Origin: Fibrella aquatilis
Lineage (GTDB): Bacteria; Bacteroidota; Bacteroidia; Cytophagales; Spirosomataceae
Length of the DNA stretch: 64,000 bases
Assembly (NCBI RefSeq): GCF_017353255.1
Contig: NZ_JAFMYU010000028.1
Span: forward strand, 1-64,000
Direction of reading: 5' to 3'
The stretch's first letter is position 1. Each line of letters opens with the position of its first letter. This document shows positions 44,343 to 57,275 of this stretch, one piece after another. Under the pieces are notes generated by a model. The model did no database searches and was not told where the DNA came from. It worked only from the letters and a program-made list of their open reading frames with translations. The translations under genes and the position numbers were made by a program.

Positions 44343-45824
44343 TCATTGGTCACTGATAGCTGTAAAGCTTTCTTCCAACTGCGCGGCCACCCGAAACAAC
44401 AGGTTCTCATTACCCAGTGCGGCGGTGAACATGGAGCCTACGGGCAGGCCGTTGGCAGAGACGTGGAGCGGCACCGACATAGACGGCTGGCCGGTCATGT
44501 TGGCAATGGGCGTGTAGGGAATGTAGCCAAATGACTTTTCGGCCAGCTGGTCAATCTGCTTGCTGCCTTTCAGAAAACGCAGGCCACCCAGCGCATCGAC
44601 CATCTTCATGGTGCGGGTTTCGGCCGCCGAGTTTTGCAGTTCACCAATGCGGATGGGTGGGCGCGACATGGTGGGCGTAAGTAGCAAGTCGAAGCGTTCG
44701 TGGAGGTTGCCCATCTGCCTTGTAAGCGCGTTCCAGCGCCGTTTCTGGTACGAATTATCGACGGCGGTGTAGGCTTCTGAAATGCGCGACAAGGCCCAGG
44801 TGTTCAGTTCCATATCGTCGCGGCGGGCGGGGCGTTTCAGGTAGTCGCTTAGCTCGCGGATGGTCGCGCCTGTTTCGCTCAGCACCATGGTCAGGAACAC
44901 CTCGCTCAGCGCCGTTTGGTCATAAGGCAGAGCAATTTCCTCAACGGTATGACCCAGGCTTTCGAGTAGTTTGGCCGTTTTCTGCACCGCCAGTACGCAT
45001 TCGGCGTGGGTTTGCTGGCCCGGAAAGGGGTGCTGCGTGGTGAGGGCAATGCGCAGCTTGCCGGGGTCTTTGCCTACCTGACTCAAAAACGTGTCGGCAG
45101 TTGGACCCAGCGTGTAGGGGTCGCCGGGGGCCATGCCCGCCGAAACGTCGAGCAGGGCGGCACTATCGCGCACCGTGCGCGAGAGCACGTGGCTACGCAC
45201 CGCGCCCTGCCACATTTCGCCAAAACCTGGCCCCAGCGAGGCACGCCCCCGCGAAGGCATCAGCCCAAACAGCCCGCAACACGAGGCCGGAATACGGATG
45301 CTGCCACCCCCGTCGGAACCCGACGCGGCCGGTACAATGCCCGCCGCCACGGCCACCGCCGCCCCTCCGCTGCTGCCCCCCGGCGAGTAGGCCGGGTTCC
45401 AGGGGTTGCGCGCCGGGCCGTACAACTCCGACTCGGTATAGGGCGTAAGGCCAAATTCGGGGGTGTTGGTTTTGCCGAAAAACACCAGCCCGGCCCCTTT
45501 GTAGCGCGCCACGGCATAGCTGTCAGTAGCTGAAATATGGCCCGCATAGCCCCGGTTGCCCGATTTCATGGGTGTACCGGCCCATTCAAGCTCCAGGTCT
45601 TTCAGCAAAAACGGCACCCCCCGAAACGGGGCGTCGGCGGGTAGTTGGTCCAGCATCCGGTGGCCCTGCTCGTAGAGGGGCGTCACGATGGCGTTCAGTT
45701 CGGGGTTGACGGCCTCGGCGCGGGCAATGGCCAGGTCGAGCAGTTCACCCGGCGTAGTATCGCCCTTGCGGACCAGCTCAGCCAGCCCCAGGGCATCGTG
45801 TTGGCGGTATTCGGAGAAGGTCAT
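44343..45824 (-). CDS. Amidase signature-family hydrolase
   Basis: A 493-residue amidase-signature enzyme. The Ser-cisSer-Lys triad is visible: Lys 75 in FLLKDLE, the cis-Ser in GGSSGGAA (151-152) and the nucleophile Ser 175 in [10 protein letters not shown]. Such enzymes hydrolyse amides, nitrile products or acyl-amino compounds in the cytoplasm; the substrate is unknown. No GatB/GatC partners are near, so it is not a tRNA amidotransferase. It begins one base after the stop of the beta-galactosidase gene and is probably co-transcribed with it. Confidence 0.92.
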   Translation of the reverse strand: MTFSEYRQHDALGLAELVRKGDTTPGELLDLAIARAEAVNPELNAIVTPLYEQGHRMLDQLPADAPFRGVPFLLKDLELEWAGTPMKSGNRGYAGHISATDSYAVARYKGAGLVFFGKTNTPEFGLTPYTESELYGPARNPWNPAYSPGGSSGGAAVAVAAGIVPAASGSDGGGSIRIPASCCGLFGLMPSRGRASLGPGFGEMWQGAVRSHVLSRTVRDSAALLDVSAGMAPGDPYTLGPTADTFLSQVGKDPGKLRIALTTQHPFPGQQTHAECVLAVQKTAKLLESLGHTVEEIALPYDQTALSEVFLTMVLSETGATIRELSDYLKRPARRDDMELNTWALSRISEAYTAVDNSYQKRRWNALTRQMGNLHERFDLLLTPTMSRPPIRIGELQNSAAETRTMKMVDALGGLRFLKGSKQIDQLAEKSFGYIPYTPIANMTGQPSMSVPLHVSANGLPVGSMFTAALGNENLLFRVAAQLEESFTAISDQ

Positions 45825-45825
45825 A

Positions 45826-49224
<3,399 letters not shown>

Positions 49225-49267
49225 TTAGCGTACTGACGAACTCAACCTCCGCTTCGGCGGCTATGTC

Positions 49268-50131
49268 ATGGAAAACGTAAAAATGAGCCGCATCGCCACG
49301 GCTGCCCTAGTGGTAAGTAGCATTGTGGGCACGTACTTCTTCGCTGGTCCCCGCAACCGTAAGAAACGCACCGATGTGGTGCCCGCCTTCAAAGGCGAAC
49401 TCGACGCTAACCTGGCCACGCCCGCCAACGGTACCTTCGCCGCCGTCTGGCCGGTCATCTACACCGGCACCCTGGGCCTGGCGGTGCATCAGGCGCTGCC
49501 GTCGCAGGTAGATAATCCGCGCTACGAAAAAGCCGCCCCCTGGCTGGTGGTTAACTATTTGCTCAACGCCCTGTTTGGCGTGTTCTTCTCGCGGGGTGAA
49601 AAGTCGGCGCGGGTAGCGGCCAATGCCATCACGGTGGCGCAGTTGCCTACGGTGCTGGCCCTGCACCACGCCCTGGAAGTGGGCAAAACCGAAGTGGCCG
49701 AACCCGAACGCACCTTTCAGCGCACGGTGGGCATCTACGCGGGCTGGATCACCGTAGCCACGGGCGTGGCCACTACCAACCTGCTCATCGAGGCGGGCTA
49801 CCGCGTCAGTCCCAAACGAGCCGAACCCTATGCCGTGGGGCTGCTGAGCATTCTGGGCGGTATTGGTCTGGCCGTGTCGAAAAAGCTAAACGACCCCTAC
49901 TACCTGCTGCCATTTGTGGCGGGCTTCACGGGCGTGGCCGCCAAGCAATATGGCCGAAACAGCACTCTGGCGGGGGTTTCGGGTGCTCTGGCCCTAACGG
50001 TAGCGGGCGTTTTTGTACAGCGTATCCGCGAAGCCCAGGCCGACGTCACCGAGTTGGGCAATGACCAAATCGCCGCCGAAGCCGCCCGCGAAGAGATGGC
50101 CGAAGAACCGTATTATATTGACATGGACTGA
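49268..50131 (+). CDS. Membrane protein, distantly TspO/MBR-like
   Basis: A 287-residue protein with about seven membrane segments. A TspO-like pattern can be read: TPANGTFAAVWPVIYTGTLG near 55-75 (compare TspO's P-x-W-V-F-G-P-V-W) and GWITVATGVATTNLLIEAG near 160-178. The family is usually about 160 residues, so this is a longer relative, with a charged C-terminal tail (EEMAEEPYYIDMD). Some members bind tetrapyrroles; that role is not shown here. The assignment is tentative. Confidence 0.65.
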   Translation: MENVKMSRIATAALVVSSIVGTYFFAGPRNRKKRTDVVPAFKGELDANLATPANGTFAAVWPVIYTGTLGLAVHQALPSQVDNPRYEKAAPWLVVNYLLNALFGVFFSRGEKSARVAANAITVAQLPTVLALHHALEVGKTEVAEPERTFQRTVGIYAGWITVATGVATTNLLIEAGYRVSPKRAEPYAVGLLSILGGIGLAVSKKLNDPYYLLPFVAGFTGVAAKQYGRNSTLAGVSGALALTVAGVFVQRIREAQADVTELGNDQIAAEAAREEMAEEPYYIDMD

Positions 50132-50136
50132 AAAAG

Positions 50137-50259
50137 AGTTCAAGGTCTAACGTCCAAAGTTCAAGCGCCCCTGATTAAAGTTGCTTCGCGCTTCAGTGAC
50201 ATATGTGCGAAACAACTTTAATCAGGGGCGCTTGAACTTTAGACGTTAGACCTTGAACT
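50137..50259. repeat. 55-bp-arm heptad palindrome with GCTTCGC core
   Basis: Arms 50137-50191 and 50205-50259 match at 52/55. Units start at 50138, 50145, 50152 and 50159 (GTTCAAG, GTCTAAC, ...). The arm ends in GTTGCTTCGCGC, and the loop is only 13 bases. It fills the gap between the TspO-like stop and the M61 peptidase ATG, ending 13 bases before it. Confidence 0.92.
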
Positions 50260-50272
50260 TGCAACCTACCTC

Positions 50273-51715
50273 ATGCACTACACCCTCACTGCCCTTGCCG
50301 ACTCTTCCTTCGATGTTACCTGTCGGGTTGAGGACGTGGCGGGCGATACGCTCGATTTGCAGTTGCCTGCGTGGCGGCCGGGGCGGTATGAATTGCAGCA
50401 TTTCGCCAAAAATATTCGGGCGTTTGGCGTGGTGGATCAGGAGGGTAAGCCGTTGCCCGTTCGGAAGGTGACCAAAGACCGGTGGCGGGTGCAGACGGCG
50501 GGAGCCACGGCTATCGAGGCACGTTACAATTACTTCGGCCTGTTGGCGGGCGACCATAAACTCGACGCGGGCAGCAGCTATGCCGACGAGCGGTTCTGGA
50601 GCGTGAACCCGGTGAACCTCTGCGTGTATGCCGAAGGCCGTTTGCACGAACCCTGCACCCTGGTGCTGACCATTCCTGACCGCTGGCAAGTTGCCTGCGG
50701 ACTGCCGACAAATGGACACAATACGCTGACTGCCAGTGACTATTACGCGTTGGTCGATAGTCCGTTTATTGCGTCGGGGTCGGTGTGGGCGGTGCATTAT
50801 GATGTGGCGGGGGTGCCCATGACCATCTGGATTCAGAACTGGCCCGGCGCGTTTAACGCCGCCCGCATGGCCCACGATTTTGCCCGGTTTACGGAAGCGC
50901 AGATCCGGCTTTTTGGCGAATTCCCACCCGCCGACTACCATTTTCTCACCGTCGTTTTGCCCGTGGCCTATTACCACGGCGTAGAACACCGCAACAGCAC
51001 CCTCCTCATATTGGGGCCAGATACCGAAGGCGAAGGCCTGTATGTCGACCTGCTAGGCGTGGCTTCGCACGAACTGTTTCATACCTGGAACATCTGCCGC
51101 ATCCGCCCCGCCGAGTTGCTGCCCTACGATTTCACCCGCGAAAACTACTTCACCACCTGCTTCGTGGCCGAGGGCATCACCACTTACTACGGCGACCTGA
51201 TGCTGCGCCGCGCTGGAGTTTTCGACGATGAGGCGTACCTAAAAGAGCTGTTGGTGGTGCTGAAACGCCATTTTGAGCAGGCTAACCACGCCGCGCTGTC
51301 GCTCACCGAATCGTCGTACGATCTCTGGCTCGACGGCTACGTGAAGGGCGTACCTGACCGCAAAGTATCAGTTTACCACAAAGGCGCCATCGTGTCGCTC
51401 ATTCTGGATCTGCACCTCCGCCGCCAAACGGCTCACGCCCGCTCCCTCGACGATGTAATGCGGCAGCTTTGGGTGCAATTTGGCAAACCGTTTATCGGCT
51501 ATGCCTATGCCGACTACCGCGCCGTCGTGGCCGACGTAGCCGGTGATCCCCTCGACTGGTATTTCGACACCTGCATTACCGGCACCACCCCCCTCGACGA
51601 CCTGCTCAACGACCACCTGGCCTTCGTTGGCCTGCGCATGACCTACGACGAAGCCGGGCTGGTGCTGCTGGAACGGGAAGAAAGCGCCGAGTGGGCGACA
51701 TGGATGAGTGCGTAG
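50273..51715 (+). CDS. M61-family glycyl aminopeptidase-like metalloprotease
   Basis: A 480-residue M61 peptidase with the N-terminal beta domain (YTLTALADSSFDVTCRVEDV) and the thermolysin-like catalytic domain: HELFH near 266-270 and the third zinc ligand Glu near 301 in VAEGITTYYGD. Family members usually have about 600 residues, with a PDZ domain and often a signal peptide. Here there is no signal and the protein stops soon after the catalytic helices with no full PDZ, so it is a short cytoplasmic form. It would remove N-terminal Gly or Ala from peptides. Confidence 0.88.
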   Translation: MHYTLTALADSSFDVTCRVEDVAGDTLDLQLPAWRPGRYELQHFAKNIRAFGVVDQEGKPLPVRKVTKDRWRVQTAGATAIEARYNYFGLLAGDHKLDAGSSYADERFWSVNPVNLCVYAEGRLHEPCTLVLTIPDRWQVACGLPTNGHNTLTASDYYALVDSPFIASGSVWAVHYDVAGVPMTIWIQNWPGAFNAARMAHDFARFTEAQIRLFGEFPPADYHFLTVVLPVAYYHGVEHRNSTLLILGPDTEGEGLYVDLLGVASHELFHTWNICRIRPAELLPYDFTRENYFTTCFVAEGITTYYGDLMLRRAGVFDDEAYLKELLVVLKRHFEQANHAALSLTESSYDLWLDGYVKGVPDRKVSVYHKGAIVSLILDLHLRRQTAHARSLDDVMRQLWVQFGKPFIGYAYADYRAVVADVAGDPLDWYFDTCITGTTPLDDLLNDHLAFVGLRMTYDEAGLVLLEREESAEWATWMSA

Positions 51716-51736
51716 CGATAATTGCCGGATTCTGCA

Positions 51737-51804
51737 TAGTACTTGCCGGTTTGTTCCGCTTCCGCCAGCAGAAAATTGGGCAGATTTGTCTAGTATTTTC
51801 CGGT
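51737..51804. promoter_or_regulatory. Direct repeat upstream of the GH106-type gene
   Basis: TAGTACTTGCCGGT (51737-51750) and TAGTATTTTCCGGT (51791-51804) match at 12/14 and lie 54 bases apart, in the 172-base leader before the glycosidase gene. They may be binding sites for a regulator; nothing else supports this. Confidence 0.35.
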
Positions 51805-51887
51805 AAAAAGCCAAAATAGGTCGCGGGCTGCGTATCATTGAGGGATGCATATGATGACCCCCTATTCCCATAATCCCTTTCCTACTT

Positions 51888-54800
51888 ATGAAGCAGTTAT
51901 TCCTGCCCTTACTCCTGATACCGGCGCTGACCATAGCCCAGCCTACCGTCCTGCAACAGAATTTTCAGACCCCGCCCAACGCCGCTAAGCCCCGCGTGTG
52001 GTGGCACTGGATGAACGGCAACGTCACCAAAGACGGCATCCAGAAAGACCTGCAATGGATGAGTCGGGTGGGTATTGGCGGGTTTCAGAACTTCGACGCC
52101 AGCCTGTTTACCCCGCAGGTGGTGCCCAAAAAGCTGGTGTTCATGACCCCCGAATGGAAAGACGCCTTCCGCTTCACCACCGACCTGGCCCAGAAGCTAC
52201 AACTCGAAATGGCCATTGCCGGGTCGCCGGGGTGGAGCGTGACGGGTGGGCCGTGGGTGCAGCCGCAGGACGCCATGAAGAAGTACGTCTGGACCGAAAC
52301 GCGGGTAGCGGGCGGTCAACCGTTTGCCGGTAAACTACCTCAGCCACAGGCTACTACAGGCAAATTTCAGCAGGTGGGCCTGCCCAAAACAAGTATGCTC
52401 GGCGGTGATACGGGCGAACTGCCCACCTACTACCAGGATGCCCTGGTGGTGGCCTACCGCCTGCCCGCTACCGACCGGGTGCTCACCCAACTCGCGCCCA
52501 AAATCACGTCGAGCGGGGGGACGTTTAGCCTACAGGAACTGACCGACGGTGATCTGTCCAATGCCCGGTACCTGCCCCCCATGGAGGTAGGGCAGCCGAT
52601 GTGGATTCAGTATGAATTTGATAGTCCGCTGACGGTGAGGGCCTTTTCGCTTGCCGGAGCCAGCCATAGTGCCCTGGAAGATTTCAACGGCGGACCCGCC
52701 AACCGTTCGTTTAGCGTGAGCGACGATGGCGTAACGTTCCGGCAGGTAGCCACCGTATCGGGCAGTATTGTGCCGCAGAATACCGTGCGTATTCCCGCCA
52801 CTACGGCCCGGTTTTTTCGGATCAATTTCACTACGCTGGCCCCGGAGGTGAGCGTGTTTGCCATCATGGCCGGGGCTAAACCCGAAGCCGGTAAACCCGT
52901 GGGCGTGAACGTGGCCGAGTTGGTACTGCACACCGCCGACCGCGTGGATCAGTTTGAAGACAAAGCAGGCTTTACGCCCTGGAAAGAAGAAGCCCTGCCC
53001 AAAAGTGACGAACCCACCGACGCCATCGCCCCCGCCGACGTATTGGACCTGACCAGTCGCCTGAGCGCCGACGGCACCCTAACCTGGACCGCCCCGCCCG
53101 GCGAATGGATGGTGGTGCGGCTGGGCTACTCGCTCACGGGTCGGCAGAACCACCCTGCCTCGCCCGAAGCCACCGGCCTGGAGGTCGATAAGCTGGATAA
53201 AGTAGCCGTGAAGAAGTACATCGAGACGTACCTAGACATGTATAAAGACGCCACCGGAGGCCAGATGGGGGCAAAAGGGCTGCAATACATGATCCTCGAC
53301 AGCTACGAGGCGGGCCATATGACCTGGACCAAAGCCATGCCCGACGAGTTTCTGAAACGGCGCGGCTACGACCTCAAACCCTGGATTCCGGTGCTCACGG
53401 GCCGGGTGGTGCAGAGCCTCGACGCCAGCGAAAAATTCCTCTGGGACTTCCGCAAAACCATTGGTGAACTGATTGCCGACAACCACTACGACGTCATCGG
53501 CGATGCCCTCCACGCGCGGGGCATGAAACGCTACACCGAGTCGCACGAGAACAGGCGCATCTACCTGGCCGACGGTATGGACGTGAAACGCCACGCCGAT
53601 ATTCCGATGTCGGCCATGTGGACGCCGGGGAGCCTGGGTGGTGGCAATGACGAAGAAGTACGCAGCCGCGCCGACATCCGCGAGTCGGCGTCGGTGGCGC
53701 ATATCTACGGCCAAAACCTGGTGGCGGCGGAGTCGATGACGTCCATTGGCAACGCGTTTAGCTTCCACCCCGAAAAACTCAAGCGCACCGCCGACCTGGA
53801 AATGGCGTCGGGCCTGAACCGGTTTGTGGTGCACACGTCGGTGCATCAGCCCCTCGACGACAAGAAACCCGGCTTCTCGCTAGGGCCGTTCGGGCAGTAT
53901 TTTGGGCGGCAGGAAACCTGGGCTGAGCAGGCCAAACCCTGGGTCGATTACCTGGGCCGGAGTTGCTATTTGCTGCAACAGGGCAAGGCCGTGGTAGACG
54001 TGCTGTATTACTACGGCGAAAACCAGAATATCACCTCGCTCTGCACCGAAAAACTGCCCGCCGTGCCCGCAGGCTACGAATATGACTTCGTTAACGCCAC
54101 CACCCTGCGCGATGTAATCCAGGTTGACAACGGCAAGATCGTAGCCCCCAGCGGTCAGCGGTACAGCCTGCTGGTGATTGATCCCAACGTTCGTTACATG
54201 ACCCTGCCCGTGCTGAAAAAGCTGCGCGACCTGGTGAAAGCGGGCATGAAACTCACCGGCACCCGCCCCCAGCAGTCGCCCAGCCTGGGTGATGACGCCG
54301 CCCAGTTCACTATCATCGCCGACGAAATCTGGAGCAGCCCGAACGTATCTGACAAACCCATCGACGCCTTACTGAGCGGCATGGGTATTGCCAAAGACGT
54401 GATCGTCTCGAAAAATCGCGCCGAGGTGCTCTACGTCCACCGCCAGACCACCGAGGGGGACATTTATTGGCTCAACAGCCGCAGCGACACCACCAACGCC
54501 GCCGAGGTGAGCTTCCGGGTGGCGGGGCGCGTACCGATGCTGTGGAACCCCCAAACGGGCAAGACCGAGCGGGTGTCGTACCAGATGAGCGGGGGCCGCA
54601 CCATTATTCCGTTGCGGTTTGCCCCCTGGGATGCTTACTTCATTGTCTTCGGCGAAAAAACGACCGCGCTCACCTACGCTAAACCCGCCGTGACCGAATC
54701 GACGGTGACGCAGGTGGGTGGCAACTGGACCGTCACCTTCCAGCCGGGCCGGGGTGCGCCCGCCCAAACCGCCATGCCCGCGCTGACATCGCTAACCAAC

Positions 54801-55187
54801 AGCCCCGACGCAGGGATCAAGTATTTCTCCGGCACCGCCACCTACGACAACACCTTTACGATGCCGTTTGTAGCCAAATTCAGCGCCTACGTGCTTGATT
54901 TGGGGTCGGTGAAGAATCTTGCCGAGGTGATCGTGAACGGACAGAGCCGGGGCATTGTCTGGAAAAAGCCGTTCCGCATCGACATCACCGGTGCGCTGAA
55001 ACCCGGCAAAAACACGGTGCAGGTGCGGGTAACAAACCCCTGGGTTAACCGCCTCATCGGCGACGCCCAGCCAGACGTTACCAACAAGATCACCTTCACC
55101 ACCATGCCGTTCTACCAGGCCACCTCCCCCCTCCTCCCCGCCGGCCTCCTGGGACCAGTACGGGTGATAGCCCAAAAGCCGCAGTAA
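51888..55187 (+). CDS. Secreted GH106-type glycosidase (alpha-L-rhamnosidase-like)
   Basis: A 1099-residue exported glycoside hydrolase. The signal peptide is 18 residues (ending LTIAQ). It opens with KPRVWWHWMNGNVTKDGI and continues with a TIM-barrel-like region (GVGGFQNFDASLF type), both typical of GH106 and related proteins. An F5/8-type discoidin-like insert lies near 210-320 (LTDGDLSNARYLPP). Mid-protein segments include ILDSYEAGHMTW and YTESHENRRIY. A C-terminal GH2-like sugar-binding fold ends the protein (VIVNGQSRGIVWKKPFRIDI). It likely removes rhamnose from plant or microbial glycans. No SusC/SusD pair is adjacent. Confidence 0.88.
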   Translation: MKQLFLPLLLIPALTIAQPTVLQQNFQTPPNAAKPRVWWHWMNGNVTKDGIQKDLQWMSRVGIGGFQNFDASLFTPQVVPKKLVFMTPEWKDAFRFTTDLAQKLQLEMAIAGSPGWSVTGGPWVQPQDAMKKYVWTETRVAGGQPFAGKLPQPQATTGKFQQVGLPKTSMLGGDTGELPTYYQDALVVAYRLPATDRVLTQLAPKITSSGGTFSLQELTDGDLSNARYLPPMEVGQPMWIQYEFDSPLTVRAFSLAGASHSALEDFNGGPANRSFSVSDDGVTFRQVATVSGSIVPQNTVRIPATTARFFRINFTTLAPEVSVFAIMAGAKPEAGKPVGVNVAELVLHTADRVDQFEDKAGFTPWKEEALPKSDEPTDAIAPADVLDLTSRLSADGTLTWTAPPGEWMVVRLGYSLTGRQNHPASPEATGLEVDKLDKVAVKKYIETYLDMYKDATGGQMGAKGLQYMILDSYEAGHMTWTKAMPDEFLKRRGYDLKPWIPVLTGRVVQSLDASEKFLWDFRKTIGELIADNHYDVIGDALHARGMKRYTESHENRRIYLADGMDVKRHADIPMSAMWTPGSLGGGNDEEVRSRADIRESASVAHIYGQNLVAAESMTSIGNAFSFHPEKLKRTADLEMASGLNRFVVHTSVHQPLDDKKPGFSLGPFGQYFGRQETWAEQAKPWVDYLGRSCYLLQQGKAVVDVLYYYGENQNITSLCTEKLPAVPAGYEYDFVNATTLRDVIQVDNGKIVAPSGQRYSLLVIDPNVRYMTLPVLKKLRDLVKAGMKLTGTRPQQSPSLGDDAAQFTIIADEIWSSPNVSDKPIDALLSGMGIAKDVIVSKNRAEVLYVHRQTTEGDIYWLNSRSDTTNAAEVSFRVAGRVPMLWNPQTGKTERVSYQMSGGRTIIPLRFAPWDAYFIVFGEKTTALTYAKPAVTESTVTQVGGNWTVTFQPGRGAPAQTAMPALTSLTNSPDAGIKYFSGTATYDNTFTMPFVAKFSAYVLDLGSVKNLAEVIVNGQSRGIVWKKPFRIDITGALKPGKNTVQVRVTNPWVNRLIGDAQPDVTNKITFTTMPFYQATSPLLPAGLLGPVRVIAQKPQ

Positions 55188-55206
55188 ATCGGCACACCGG
55201 AACATT

Positions 55207-55243
55207 GGCCGCGTAGCCGGATCGCCGGACCGGCTACGCGGCC
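55207..55243. terminator. Strong hairpin after the GH106-type gene
   Basis: A perfect 14-bp stem: GGCCGCGTAGCCGG (55207-55220) with CCGGCTACGCGGCC (55230-55243) and a 9-base loop, 19 bases after the stop. It has no heptad arms and so differs from the palindromic element class. Confidence 0.8.
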
Positions 55244-55410
55244 GACATGTCTACCACTCAAAGAATCACCTTACTTTCAGCAAGCTGCTTGCAACAGTCT
55301 ATATAGTTTCGTATACTTATGAAGTAAGCAGCCAACAACCCTACATTCGCGTTTGGCCAGACAACGACACTTAACTTGCGGCGATACCACGTACCTGAAG
55401 AAATTGACCA

Positions 55411-55941
55411 ATGGGCCTTATTTTTCACTCATTCACGTTTGCTCAAGGCTTACCAACCTTTCTGAGCCTCAAACAACGGTTTGAGCAACAAACAGGACTA
55501 CTTCTCGATTTGAAAGCGATTGTACATTTACCCGTTTTGTGTTCGTCAGAGGAAGTCAGCCTTGCCCTTGGTCAAGATGCCGACAAAGTTTATCAACTGA
55601 GCCAAGAACGAAAAACCTTTCTTCTACAGCACCCCAGCCACTACGAAGAGGCGGCTCTTCTCCGAGATCAGCAACTTCAACAGCTTCGTGGTTTGGCCCA
55701 CGTCAAGGAGTTACAATTGGACATCATCAAATTCTATGCTGTGCCCATAGGCCTTCATGACAACACCTTGAGTTTTGAATCATCAACGGTTGATGGGTAT
55801 GGCATTGAATCCCTGAGAAGAACTCTGTTCGAGTTGGGTGGGCGTGAGCAATCATCCAGTTCCACTGAAGGCCATAACCCTGCTTGGCGTAAGCTGAAGC
55901 GTTGGGAGGAGTATAAATGGTACAATCGGCCACGGAAATAA
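55411..55941 (+). CDS. Hypothetical protein, 176 residues
   Basis: A 176-residue mostly helical protein with no family I recognise. It is Gln- and Leu-rich in the middle (LLRDQQLQQLRGL), with a polar Ser-rich stretch (EQSSSSTEG) and a basic aromatic C-terminus (KLKRWEEYKWYNRPRK). There is no signal peptide. Codon use is a little more AT-rich than in the glycosidase genes. It stands alone between the terminator of the GH106-type gene and the Rpn-family gene. Confidence 0.6.
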   Translation: MGLIFHSFTFAQGLPTFLSLKQRFEQQTGLLLDLKAIVHLPVLCSSEEVSLALGQDADKVYQLSQERKTFLLQHPSHYEEAALLRDQQLQQLRGLAHVKELQLDIIKFYAVPIGLHDNTLSFESSTVDGYGIESLRRTLFELGGREQSSSSTEGHNPAWRKLKRWEEYKWYNRPRK

Positions 55942-56160
55942 GTGGCTCCGCAATTTGGCGGATCCGGGCGACAGGAATCATTTGGAAACACCACCATCCT
56001 GCGCCAAACAAGGCTTGTATTCGCCAACTAACGCCCCACCACCACATACGAAAACAATAGCCCATATTGTGACTCTCTCTTTACCCCACTATGGTGGTTC
56101 TGCAAGGAGGAGATAGCCCTTATATCTTGGCGGTTTGGCTTCGTGGGATACCTTTACCGT

Positions 56161-57048
56161 ATGAACTTGTACAACGACAGCGAACGATTTATTTCCATTC
56201 TTTCTGACTATGGTTTCAAGGTGACCTTTGGCAACGAGACCGATACACGGTTTCTACGCAGGGCGTTACAGGCTCTTATCCAGTCGCCGGTAGCGATTGC
56301 TAAAGTGGAGTTTATCGAAAGTGAGATTCCGGGTTTAACCAAAGACAGCCGTAGCGGCATCTACGACATCGCTTGTGTAGATGAGACGGGTAATCAGTTC
56401 ATCGTCGAGATGCAGTTGAGTAAATACCCCGATTTCATTCAACGCATGAAGTTTTATTCATTTTACCGTCTTAACACGTTGATTCGCAAGGGCAGGTATA
56501 AGTTCGAAGGCTTGCCTAAAATTTACTGCATCGGTATTCTGGCGGCAAACATTTTTCCGCATATCACTGATTACCAAAATGTTGCGGTTCTTAGGAACGA
56601 TAAAGGCGAACTGATAGACGAGCAGACCGTGTTTATTACAGTAGAGTTGGCTAAATTCAGAAAGCGATTAGCCAACGTGCATACAGACCTTGACAAGCTT
56701 ATTTACACCATGAAGACGACCCACAGGACGACCAAGCCCAGACAGTTCCCACAGTTCTGGAACGAGGAGTGGTTAGAAGCGGCCATTAACGAGCTGGATA
56801 CTCGGCAGATGACCCCCGAAAAGCGCATGGCTTACGAAATGACACTGGCAGCAAACGCCCTGGCTGTACAGAACGAGCAAAGGAAGATTGAGGAAGCTCG
56901 GCAAGAGGAAAATCTGGCAGTAAAGGCCCAAACCGTCTTGAGGGCATTAAAACTTGGCAAACTGACCATTGAAGAGATTGCAGAATATAGCGGCGTTAGT
57001 ACCGACTACGTTTTGGAAATTCAGCGAAGCCCGAACAAAGCCGCATAA
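56161..57048 (+). CDS. Rpn-family recombination-promoting nuclease/transposase-like
   Basis: A protein of about 295 residues of the Rpn/PD-(D/E)XK transposase-like family (often annotated as DUF4351 or putative transposase). The nuclease core is visible: RSGIYDIACVDETG (Asp) and QFIVEMQLSK (Glu-x-Gln, the usual E-x-Q form of this family), followed by YSFYRLNTLIRKG. A coiled region and a C-terminal helical pair (LKLGKLTIEEIAEYSGVSTDYVLEI), HTH-like, end it. The ATG at 56161 is taken over a GTG at 56143. Such genes are mobile and copy-number variable. Confidence 0.9.
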   Translation: MNLYNDSERFISILSDYGFKVTFGNETDTRFLRRALQALIQSPVAIAKVEFIESEIPGLTKDSRSGIYDIACVDETGNQFIVEMQLSKYPDFIQRMKFYSFYRLNTLIRKGRYKFEGLPKIYCIGILAANIFPHITDYQNVAVLRNDKGELIDEQTVFITVELAKFRKRLANVHTDLDKLIYTMKTTHRTTKPRQFPQFWNEEWLEAAINELDTRQMTPEKRMAYEMTLAANALAVQNEQRKIEEARQEENLAVKAQTVLRALKLGKLTIEEIAEYSGVSTDYVLEIQRSPNKAA

Positions 57049-57164
57049 GCATAAATGGCAGGGTAGAGAGAATCATGGTTTCGAACAAGAAGCGGTAGCC
57101 TCTTTTCGTCTGAAAAGTAGTATTCTTCACTATCGCCTTCCCCCGTCCACATCCGAACGCGAAA

Positions 57165-57180
57165 TGTCCGAAACTGGACA
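57165..57180. promoter_or_regulatory. TGTCC-GGACA palindrome upstream of the ABC permease
   Basis: TGTCCGAAACTGGACA: 5-base arms TGTCC and GGACA separated by 6 bases, 96 bases before the permease ATG. A half-related GTCC also occurs at 57145. It could be an operator or part of an alternative-sigma promoter. Confidence 0.4.
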
Positions 57181-57275
57181 GACTTAGCTTCTTAGCAATC
57201 TAGTAATCAGCGACTTAAACGGGTGGCCTTGAATTTGTTCGGGGAATAGCATTGGTCCATAAACCTGGCTCTACT

